Below, in pieces: positions 7,400-12,931 of a stretch of DNA of 14,843 nt. The notes under the pieces were generated by a model. It saw nothing but the letters and a program-made list of their open reading frames with translations. It was not told the DNA's origin and searched no databases. The DNA is taken from positions 1 to 14,843 of the forward strand of contig JAZLDO010000155.1 in the NCBI GenBank assembly GCA_045614825.1. The letters are read 5' to 3'. How positions within the stretch are numbered: the stretch's first letter is position 1; each line of letters starts with the position of its first letter. Position numbers and translations under genes: made by a program. Source of the DNA: Aphodosoma sp045614825. Lineage in GTDB: Bacteria > Bacteroidota > Bacteroidia > Bacteroidales > Paludibacteraceae.

Positions 7400-8416
7400 T
7401 CAACTCAAAAAATATCCAAGTCGCTTTATTTGCTCCTCTATCCCTTTCCGACTCTCTGCCGCCTCCAAGTCCATACATATCTTATTGTCATACAGCGCAT
7501 ACTTCTTTCTATCTTTCACTGGCGAGAGGTTAGGCATCACCACATTCGCTCCTGCCATAATCCCCTGCTCGCGTCCATCCGTCGCCAACGTGCCAAGCGA
7601 CGTTGTAGCCGGAATATTCGCCTTAGGGTGCATCAACCGCAATATCGCTATCAAGCGCAACGTCGTCTCCACCGACCCATTCGCACAATCAGCAAACGGC
7701 GTATCCCGATGACTCACAAACGGCCCTATGCCTATCATTTGTGGTTGCAACTGCTCGATGAATCGCAAATCCATCACCAAGTCGTCGACCGTCTGTCCCG
7801 GCGAACCCACCATCATACCCGTACCCGTCTCATATCCAATTCGTTTCAACGTCTGCAAACAACGCACTCTATTCTCAAACGACATCCCTTCTGGATGCAA
7901 ACGCCCATAATGCTCAGCATTCGCAGTCTCGTGTCTGAGCAAATATCTATCTGCTCCAGCATCAAACCATCTCTGATAATCCTCATCTGGTCGTTCACCG
8001 AGCGACAACGTGATTGCCTTCTCCGGCCAACGCCTACATATCTCTCGCACCACATCCTCCACCCACTCTGTCGTATGTCGCACATCCTCACCACCTTGTA
8101 GCACAAACGTCTTGAATCCCAACACATCACCCTGCTCGCAGCATTCCAATATCTCCTCTTTCGACAAACGATAGCGTTCCACCTTCGCATTACCCACTCT
8201 GATACCACAATAAAGACAATTATTTTTGCAATAATTCGATATCTCAATCAACCCACGCGACTTAATCTCACACCCAAACACCCCCACAGCCACCTCACGC
8301 GCCTGTTCTTTCAAATACGCTATCAACTCTGTATCAGCCGACAGCAACAACTCTCGCAACTCAACATCCGTCAAGCTACGCTCCCTCCTCAACCTATCTA
8401 TTACATCATATTTCAT
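7400..8416 (-). CDS. hydE: [FeFe]-hydrogenase maturase HydE (radical SAM)
   Basis: A 338-residue radical SAM protein recognised as HydE. Known role: together with HydG and HydF it builds the organometallic H-cluster of [FeFe] hydrogenases; HydE acts on the HydG-derived iron-CO-CN-cysteine unit. The SAM cluster motif is YCKNNCLYCG (Cys63, Cys67, Cys70). Further HydE features are VLQGGED, LSLGERP, LLRHETANAEHY, MMVGSPGQT, and GPFVSHRDTPF, then PATTSLGTL near the C-terminus; the length is typical. An alternative upstream start at 8497 would add 27 residues of hydrophobic, non-conserved sequence and would run over the promoter, so the ATG at 8416 is chosen. A TATCTTTG box ends only 5 bases before this ATG, so the message may have no leader. 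It is divergent from dinB and separated from hydG by the GxxExxY gene. Confidence 0.94.
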   Translation of the reverse strand: MKYDVIDRLRRERSLTDVELRELLLSADTELIAYLKEQAREVAVGVFGCEIKSRGLIEISNYCKNNCLYCGIRVGNAKVERYRLSKEEILECCEQGDVLGFKTFVLQGGEDVRHTTEWVEDVVREICRRWPEKAITLSLGERPDEDYQRWFDAGADRYLLRHETANAEHYGRLHPEGMSFENRVRCLQTLKRIGYETGTGMMVGSPGQTVDDLVMDLRFIEQLQPQMIGIGPFVSHRDTPFADCANGSVETTLRLIAILRLMHPKANIPATTSLGTLATDGREQGIMAGANVVMPNLSPVKDRKKYALYDNKICMDLEAAESRKGIEEQIKRLGYFLS

Positions 8417-8421
8417 GCCTA

Positions 8422-8429
8422 CAAAGATA
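8422..8429 (-). promoter_or_regulatory. -7 promoter element at the hydE start
   Basis: TATCTTTG on the minus strand matches the Bacteroidetes -7 box, followed by TAGGC and then the ATG at 8416. Transcription would begin at or within a few bases of the start codon. No TTTG lies at the expected -33 distance. Confidence 0.5.
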
Positions 8430-8527
8430 CAAAAAATATTCCAAACAACCCCACCTTTCAACCCATAAAAAATTATAAAAAAACTCCTCATCCCCATCTC
8501 CGAACCATCCCCATACTACAACATAGG

Positions 8528-8571
8528 ATAAATATACCATAAACATACTATAAATATACTGTAACCTTACC
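8528..8571. repeat. 11-bp direct repeats (4 units) between hydE and dinB
   Basis: Four consecutive 11-bp units: ATAAATATACC, ATAAACATACT, ATAAATATACT and the degenerate GTAACCTTACC. Spacing is about one helical turn, so the sites would line up on one face of the DNA. They lie about 115 bases from either start codon in the 271-base divergent gap. The rest of the gap shows only AT-rich sequence, the heptamer array and the two -7 boxes. Confidence 0.75.
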
Positions 8572-8634
8572 CACAAGCAAAACAATAACTCCAAATAATA
8601 TCCGTGCCTTGCCTTAAAAAGCAAAAAATAATTA

Positions 8635-8662
8635 TGAATTGTGAATTATGAATTATGAATTA
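8635..8662. repeat. Heptamer array TGAATTA x4 upstream of dinB
   Basis: One TGAATTG followed by three TGAATTA units, immediately upstream of the dinB -7 box and covering the place where a -33 element would be. Confidence 0.88.
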
Positions 8663-8669
8663 ATTTCAC

Positions 8670-8677
8670 TATCTTTG
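8670..8677 (+). promoter_or_regulatory. -7 promoter element at the dinB start
   Basis: TATCTTTG followed by GCA, identical in ten bases to the box at 9861. It ends 10 bases before the dinB ATG, leaving a leader of only a few bases. The expected -33 position lies within the heptamer array and has no TTTG. Confidence 0.55.
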
Positions 8678-8687
8678 CACTACCAAA

Positions 8688-9806
8688 ATGACTCGCAAAA
8701 TCATACATATCGACATGGATGCCTTTTATGCCTCGGTTGAGCAAAGAGATAATCCCGCTCTCCAAGGCAAACCCATCGCCGTAGGCCACGGTGATGTACG
8801 AGGTGTCGTGTCAGCAGCTAGCTACGAAGCTCGCCGTTTCGGTGTCCGTTCTGCGATGTCATCTATCAAAGCCAAACAACTCTGTCCTGACCTCATCTTC
8901 GTGCCTGGTCGCATGGAGGTCTATAAAGAGGTATCGGCACAAATCCACGAAATCTTCCATACCTACACTGACCTTGTCGAACCAATCTCTCTTGACGAAG
9001 CGTTCCTCGACGTAACAGAAAACAAACCCGGCATCGAACTCGCTATCGATATCGCACGCGAAATCAAACAACGCATCCGCACCGAACTCAACCTCGTTGC
9101 CTCGGCAGGCGTGTCTTACAACAAATTTCTCGCCAAAGTAGCCTCCGATTATCGCAAACCCGACGGACTTTGCGTCATCCACCCCGACAAGGCCCTCGAT
9201 TTCATTGAAACGCTCGACATCGAACAATTCTGGGGCGTCGGCAAAGTCTCGGCTCGCAAATTTCGCCAACTCGGCATCCACACTGGCAAGCACCTCCGCC
9301 AGTGCTCACTCGCCATGCTTACTCGCCAATTCGGCAAGATGGGACAAACCTACTACGACTTCGCCCGTGGCATCGACCTACGCCCCGTTGAAGCAGTATA
9401 TATCCGCAAGTCAGTCGGTTGCGAACACACTCTCGAACGCGACGTCTGCCGCACATCATCTGTCATAATCGAACTCTACCACGTCGTAACCGAACTCATA
9501 GAACGCCTCACTCACCAACAATTCGAAGGCAATACCCTCACACTTAAAATAAAATTTCATGACTTCACTCAAGTATCTCGTAGCCACACTAACGACACTC
9601 CCCTCACCAATATGAAATCAATACTTCCTCTCGCCAAAGAACTTCTCAAAAAAATCGAATACCGCAACCACCCCATCCGCCTTATTGGACTCTCCGTTTC
9701 ACAAACAAATAGTTCCTCTATACCAAAAAGTGAAAAGGATACTACAAACAACAAATCCACCCAACTAATTCTCCCATTCCCAAAAACAATCGAAAAGAAT
9801 TTATAA
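8688..9806 (+). CDS. dinB: DNA polymerase IV (Y-family translesion polymerase)
   Basis: A 372-residue Y-family polymerase, full length for DinB. Known role: error-prone, distributive synthesis past damaged template bases. Visible motifs are the first metal-binding block IDMDAFYASVEQ (Asp9), YEARRFGVRS, the catalytic SLDEAFLDV (Asp103, Glu104), the helix-hairpin-helix-like FWGVGKVSARKFRQLG, and the little-finger domain after about residue 240. The C-terminal QLILPF (359-364) fits the sliding-clamp-binding motif, so the C-terminus is complete. The ATG at 8688 is fixed by the conserved N-terminus. A -7 box ends 10 bases upstream, leaving no space for a ribosome-binding site. It is monocistronic in appearance: 96 bases separate it from the next gene, which has its own promoter. 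No LexA-like box was recognised. Confidence 0.95.
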   Translation: MTRKIIHIDMDAFYASVEQRDNPALQGKPIAVGHGDVRGVVSAASYEARRFGVRSAMSSIKAKQLCPDLIFVPGRMEVYKEVSAQIHEIFHTYTDLVEPISLDEAFLDVTENKPGIELAIDIAREIKQRIRTELNLVASAGVSYNKFLAKVASDYRKPDGLCVIHPDKALDFIETLDIEQFWGVGKVSARKFRQLGIHTGKHLRQCSLAMLTRQFGKMGQTYYDFARGIDLRPVEAVYIRKSVGCEHTLERDVCRTSSVIIELYHVVTELIERLTHQQFEGNTLTLKIKFHDFTQVSRSHTNDTPLTNMKSILPLAKELLKKIEYRNHPIRLIGLSVSQTNSSSIPKSEKDTTNNKSTQLILPFPKTIEKNL

Positions 9807-9836
9807 AATAAAAATCACACAAAATAGATGAAAAAA

Positions 9837-9868
9837 TTTGGACAATAGGATTTCTTTCACTATCTTTG
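9837..9868 (+). promoter_or_regulatory. Bacteroidetes-type promoter of the lipoprotein/rSAM block
   Basis: TTTG (9837-9840), a 20-base spacer and TATCTTTG (9861-9868) match both halves of the sigma-ABfr consensus at the usual spacing. This is the best promoter in the window. It would give a leader of about 30 bases before the ATG at 9903. Confidence 0.72.
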
Positions 9869-9902
9869 CATCGTGAATTATTATATCTAACATCCATTCT
9901 AT

Positions 9903-10136
9903 ATGAAAACAACACTAAAAAGGTTAGCCTTATTATTTGCTGTAATTGTAGCTATGCTATCATGCGAAAAACAACCAGCTAATAATTATAATTCTCCAAA
10001 ACAAAATCCTAATTCATCTGATTTGTACGAGTTAAATTACAATATCCGTCCTACAAAGCCTATCAAGGTGCCTGATACAATGACAATTGTAACAAAACCA
10101 TTTATACACAAAGCCCCAATAGACACAATAGAATAA
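9903..10136 (+). CDS. Small putative lipoprotein of unknown function
   Basis: A 77-residue protein with a basic N-terminus, a hydrophobic stretch and a lipobox ending at Cys21 (VAMLSC), so probably exported and lipid-anchored. The mature part (56 residues) is rich in Asn, Pro and Thr, has no further cysteine and shows no domain I recognise. The sequence after the lipobox differs from the three lipoproteins further downstream, so it is not clearly a paralogue of them. It follows the strongest promoter in the window by 34 bases and is the first gene of the plus-strand block that ends with the radical SAM gene. A 68-base gap separates it from the next gene. Being short with many Asn/Pro residues, it could itself be a substrate or an accessory protein; this is speculation. 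Confidence 0.7.
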   Translation: MKTTLKRLALLFAVIVAMLSCEKQPANNYNSPKQNPNSSDLYELNYNIRPTKPIKVPDTMTIVTKPFIHKAPIDTIE

Positions 10137-10204
10137 AACGCAATGAGGAATATGGGGTGAGGTATTATTTTACATGTTATCTGTAACCTTTAAATTTACT
10201 ACCT

Positions 10205-10588
10205 ATGAAACCTATTCGTCAACTCTACAGCAAAGCCCTCCGTTGGCTACTTGGAACTCTTGGAGTTACCTCTATAGCATTCGTATTTCAAGCATGCTAT
10301 GCGCCATACTATGGCGACGATTTCGACCGCTGCATCAATGGTGAAGTGCGCTCTGCTCAAACCCACAAGCCTATCAAAGGCATCCGTATCACTGGCAACG
10401 ACCAACCTGGCTACGAAGAAACCGATAGTACTGGCTCGTTCCACATCCACCTTCCTGTCTCGCGCGAATACACACTCCGCATCGAAGACCTCTCCGAATC
10501 TCCCAACACCTATCTTCCCAAAGACACCGTCATCGCCGATTCAATCTACAACGGCGAAAAAATAATCATATACCTCAACGAAGATTGA
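10205..10588 (+). CDS. Putative lipoprotein, rSAM/lipoprotein-system type (paralogue 1)
   Basis: A 127-residue protein with a long signal segment and a lipobox ending at Cys31 (FQAC), followed by YAPYYG. The remainder resembles a carboxypeptidase-regulatory-like beta-sandwich: INGEVRSAQTHKPIKGIRI, then the turn DSTGSFHIHLP, and a C-terminal KIIIYLNED strand. The order 'lipid Cys, YG, xGxV, PIxGI, DxxGxF, final beta strand' is shared with the lipoproteins at 11721 and 12272, so the three are treated as one family, matching the putative lipoproteins of Bacteroidales rSAM/lipoprotein systems. Apart from the lipobox it has one cysteine (Cys43). G+C is visibly higher than in the 12272 paralogue. 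Probably periplasmic or on the outer membrane. Function unknown. Confidence 0.75.
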   Translation: MKPIRQLYSKALRWLLGTLGVTSIAFVFQACYAPYYGDDFDRCINGEVRSAQTHKPIKGIRITGNDQPGYEETDSTGSFHIHLPVSREYTLRIEDLSESPNTYLPKDTVIADSIYNGEKIIIYLNED

Positions 10589-10600
10589 TTTTTTTATTAT

Positions 10601-10698
10601 TTAACAGAAGTACATATTTTATTTTTAGGCTTACAAATTATAGGTATTTATTTTTATAGCTTTGTGAGGAGAATTGCTTCTTTCAAGTACAAGCCCTA
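10601..10698 (-). repeat. Double-GTACTT element, copy C
   Basis: On the minus strand TAGGGCTTGTACTTGAAAG at the left end and AAAATATGTACTTCTGTTAA at the right, boxes 77 bp apart. Its right end lies 13 bases after the stop of the 10205 gene, and its left end faces copy B. Confidence 0.7.
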
Positions 10699-10719
10699 AA
10701 TTATAAAATATTAAAACAC

Positions 10720-10815
10720 AAGGCATGTACTTAAAAAAATCATCCCGATATAAATCCCCAAAAATAGATATATATCCAGAAAGCCTACCAACAAGAAAAT
10801 TTGTACTTTTGTGAA
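10720..10815 (+). repeat. Double-GTACTT element, copy B
   Basis: AAGGCATGTACTTAAAAAAA at the left end and AAAATTTGTACTTTTGTGAA at the right, boxes 76 bp apart. It is head-to-head with copy C; the two fill the 276-base gap 10589-10864 almost completely. Confidence 0.7.
10804..10811 (+). promoter_or_regulatory. Possible -7 element before the beta-barrel gene
   Basis: TACTTTTG, the right end of repeat copy B, fits TAnnTTTG and lies 53 bases before the ATG at 10865. No -33 TTTG was seen at the expected distance. Confidence 0.35.
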
Positions 10816-10864
10816 GAAAAATCAAAATCACAATGTCAACTATAGACTGTAGACCTTTAATATC

Positions 10865-11497
10865 ATGAAAAAACTAATCTCCCTCACGATAATACTTCTT
10901 TGCACCCTCACGGCATACGCCGAAACTGCTGAGACTCGCAAAGAAAACCCTTACCAAATACGCATCGGTATAGCCGACGACCTATTCTTGCGTGGACTTG
11001 AATCGCCTACAAACAATAACCTATCACTTCCTACCACACAAGAGGGCTATCACATAACAGGCTTCGACGAACACAACTACCGTAGCACTGGCCACATCTA
11101 CGTTGAGTATCTCTATCGCATCAACCATTGGCTCGCAGTAGGTGCAAACTTCGACACTCGCACTTCGCTTTGGAAACGAACCGACTACTCTATCTGCCCA
11201 CACGAAAGCGTAGTGAACACTCAAAAACACAATGCCGTAGGCTTAACACTTATGCCCATCGTGCGCTTCACCTACTACGACACCCCTTACGCAAGTTTCT
11301 ATGCCTCAGTGGGTATAGGCGCACAAATGCAGATGTTCAACAACACAATCGATGCTATATATCCCACACTCGACCTCTGCTACTTAGGCGTCTCGCTCGG
11401 CAAAAACCATTGGTTCTGCGACCTCGAACTCGGCGTTGCCCCAGTGCCATTCTTCCTCGACCGCCTCTTACGCTTCGCCGTCGGCTATAGGTTTTAA
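10865..11497 (+). CDS. Outer-membrane beta-barrel-like protein
   Basis: A 210-residue protein with a clean signal peptide (MKKLISLTIILLCTLTAYAE, no lipobox). It has alternating hydrophobic/polar strands typical of small outer-membrane barrels (for example HIYVEYLYRINHWLAVGANF, YASFYASVGIGAQMQMF, CYLGVSLGKNHWFCDLELGV) and a terminal phenylalanine in FAVGYRF, the usual outer-membrane assembly signal. No specific family is recognised; a general porin-like or PorT-type eight-stranded barrel is the best description. It sits between two members of the lipoprotein family within the same plus-strand block, so it may be a surface partner of those lipoproteins; this is inference from context. A TACTTTTG box from repeat copy B lies upstream, so it may have its own promoter. 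Confidence 0.78.
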   Translation: MKKLISLTIILLCTLTAYAETAETRKENPYQIRIGIADDLFLRGLESPTNNNLSLPTTQEGYHITGFDEHNYRSTGHIYVEYLYRINHWLAVGANFDTRTSLWKRTDYSICPHESVVNTQKHNAVGLTLMPIVRFTYYDTPYASFYASVGIGAQMQMFNNTIDAIYPTLDLCYLGVSLGKNHWFCDLELGVAPVPFFLDRLLRFAVGYRF

Positions 11498-11720
11498 ACA
11501 AAACACAACTATTGGCATCGAGGATGTCAAATATTCTTTTTCCACATTCGCCCTCTTTGAGGACGCATTATTTGAGAGATTCACTTTCTGCAAGTTCCTT
11601 CGTTACACTCAGTCACTCGCAGTTAAGTATAATTCGCCCTCTTCGAGGACTTAAGATACCAAATCAAAATTAAACATCATCCACACTAACCTTTATCACA
11701 AACGATAAAACATAACGACT
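11498..11720 (+). other. 223-base gene-free stretch with a paired 19-bp repeat
   Basis: No convincing gene is seen between the barrel gene and the next lipoprotein. It contains ATTCGCCCTCTTTGAGGAC (11546-11564) and ATTCGCCCTCTTCGAGGAC (11632-11650), 86 bp apart and differing at one base. Each holds a small dyad (CCTC, 3 bases, GAGG) kept intact by the variant. No promoter of the TAnnTTTG type was recognised here. Confidence 0.7.
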
Positions 11721-12176
11721 ATGAAAAAGCTTAATCGCTCTATCCTTCGCAAAGTCAATTATTGCATTGGACTAATACTTTCTTTATTTGGAATTGCTTC
11801 ATGCGAAGAGATGCGTGCAGAATATGGCGTACCATCGGCTGATTATCAAATATCTGGGCGTGTAGAAAATGCTCAAAAGCAAGGTATTCAAGGTATAAAA
11901 GTATCTCTAAAAGAGCCTAATTACGGCATATTCGAAGGTAACCCTTATACCACCGACACAACCACTACCGATGGAGCGTTTGAGATAAATTGCAGAGAAT
12001 TTCCTGAACGAGAAATTTGGCTCATAGCCGAAGACATCGACTCCACCGAGAATGGCTCATACCGACGCGACTCGGTGCTTATTACACCCGAATTCAAAGA
12101 CGTTCCAGGTAGCAACTGGCACCGTACCGCCGAAGTAAAAGACATAGTCATCACCCTCGAAGAAGAGAAGAAATAA
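11721..12176 (+). CDS. Putative lipoprotein, rSAM/lipoprotein-system type (paralogue 2)
   Basis: A 151-residue protein with a lipobox ending at Cys28 (GIASC) followed by EEMRAEYGVPSADY, a hallmark of the lipoproteins that accompany radical SAM enzymes in Bacteroidales. The mature part starts with a beta-sandwich-like region (ISGRVENAQKQGIQGIKVSL), has a DTTTTDGAFEI turn (79-89) and ends with TAEVKDIVITLEEEKK. This C-terminal motif is nearly repeated in the 12272 protein (TAEVTDLVITLEEKE), which identifies the two as close paralogues. Outside the signal and lipobox there is one cysteine, Cys91, next to the DGxF turn. It starts 95 bases upstream of its paralogue, and its stop codon is followed at once by a hairpin repeat. 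Probably anchored in the inner or outer membrane facing the periplasm or surface. Function unknown; possible substrate of the rSAM enzyme. Confidence 0.82.
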   Translation: MKKLNRSILRKVNYCIGLILSLFGIASCEEMRAEYGVPSADYQISGRVENAQKQGIQGIKVSLKEPNYGIFEGNPYTTDTTTTDGAFEINCREFPEREIWLIAEDIDSTENGSYRRDSVLITPEFKDVPGSNWHRTAEVKDIVITLEEEKK

Positions 12177-12185
12177 TTTTATTCT

Positions 12186-12242
12186 CCCACAAATAGCACA
12201 AATAATCACAAATAAATTCGTGGAATTTGTGAAATTTGTGGG
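12186..12242 (+). repeat. Hairpin repeat after the paralogue 2 lipoprotein gene
   Basis: Arms CCCACAAATAGCACAAAT (12186-12203) and ATTTGTGAAATTTGTGGG (12225-12242) pair with two mismatches around a 21-base loop. With its lead-in TTTTATTCTC it is nearly identical to the repeat at 12825. No T-run follows, so it is unlikely to be a classical terminator; it may protect or delimit mRNA. Confidence 0.85.
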
Positions 12243-12271
12243 GCAAATAATAACATCTAAAATATATTGTT

Positions 12272-12814
12272 ATGAAAAAGATTAAGAAAACCTATTTCAA
12301 CATAATCAATAAGATTATCGCAATAATCGCCGCATTTACAGGTCTTCAAGCTTGTGCACCTATGTACGGACCACCTCCTGTTATGTATGCACCTCCTGCA
12401 CCTCATACTTTTGCTTATTTTACAATTAAAGGAAAGGTTGAAACAAAACTAAAAACTCCTATTCCTCACATTGAAATAGAAATGACCTCTGATAACGAAT
12501 TAATAAATAATTCTATCAAGCCATATGGCAATAACGTTTGTGACGATTTAGGCAATTTCACAATTTACCACCATATAGATGAATACAATTACCCTGAAGA
12601 TGAATTTATAGCACCAAAAGAAATAACTCTTATATTCAAAGACACTGATGGTGAACAATATGGCGAATTCAAAACCGATACAATCATAGTTCCCCTTGAA
12701 TTCACAAAAGACACCACCTATAGCAATTCTCCTTACACTGCCGAAGTTACCGATTTAGTTATAACTCTCGAAGAAAAAGAACAAAATAACAACGAAGAAA
12801 ATGACAATGAATAA
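12272..12814 (+). CDS. Putative lipoprotein, rSAM/lipoprotein-system type (paralogue 3)
   Basis: A 180-residue protein with a lipobox ending at Cys28 (GLQAC), followed by a proline-rich linker (APMYGPPPVMYAPPAP) and a beta-rich domain (FTIKGKVETKLKTPIPHIEIEM, then CDDLGNFTIY). It ends with TAEVTDLVITLEEKE and an Asn/Glu-rich tail. It resembles the 11721 protein in lipobox position, the DxxGxF turn, the segment DTIIVPLEF and the C-terminal motif, and differs by the Pro-rich linker and acidic tail. There is one cysteine besides the lipobox (Cys90). The gene is more AT-rich than the 10205 and 11721 genes, which could reflect different age or origin. It is the gene directly before the radical SAM gene (117 bases, occupied by a hairpin repeat). 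Best single candidate for the cognate partner of the enzyme, by position. Confidence 0.82.
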   Translation: MKKIKKTYFNIINKIIAIIAAFTGLQACAPMYGPPPVMYAPPAPHTFAYFTIKGKVETKLKTPIPHIEIEMTSDNELINNSIKPYGNNVCDDLGNFTIYHHIDEYNYPEDEFIAPKEITLIFKDTDGEQYGEFKTDTIIVPLEFTKDTTYSNSPYTAEVTDLVITLEEKEQNNNEENDNE

Positions 12815-12824
12815 ATTTTATTCT

Positions 12825-12881
12825 CCCACAAATCACACAAATAATCACAAATAAATTCGTGGAATTTGTGTGATTTGTGGG
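12825..12881 (+). repeat. Hairpin repeat after the paralogue 3 lipoprotein gene
   Basis: Arms CCCACAAATCACACAAAT (12825-12842) and ATTTGTGTGATTTGTGGG (12864-12881) are perfectly complementary over 18 bp with a 21-base loop. It starts 10 bases after the stop codon and ends 50 bases before the rSAM ATG, so it separates the lipoprotein from the enzyme in the transcript. Confidence 0.9.
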
Positions 12882-12931
12882 CAAAGAAATTATGTTCTCC
12901 TGTCTTCTTGTCTAAAAAAAAAACGAACACT

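Noticed and set aside
7430..8101. Plus-strand frame of 223 codons over hydE
   Set aside because: Antisense to a full-length hydE and with no recognisable domain.
8417..8497. N-terminal extension of HydE from 8497
   Set aside because: The added residues are hydrophobic and not HydE-like, and the extension would cover the -7 box next to the ATG at 8416.
8528..8571. CRISPR array
   Set aside because: The 11-bp and 20-bp arrays in the window have no spacers of regular length between units and no cas genes; they are plain tandem repeats.
12825..12881. Rho-independent terminator at the lipoprotein hairpins
   Set aside because: The stems are long but no T-run follows on either strand, so they are reported as repeats of unknown function.
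12866..12931. GTG start for the radical SAM gene
   Set aside because: The GTG lies within the right arm of the hairpin repeat; the ATG at 12932 gives a normal N-terminus.
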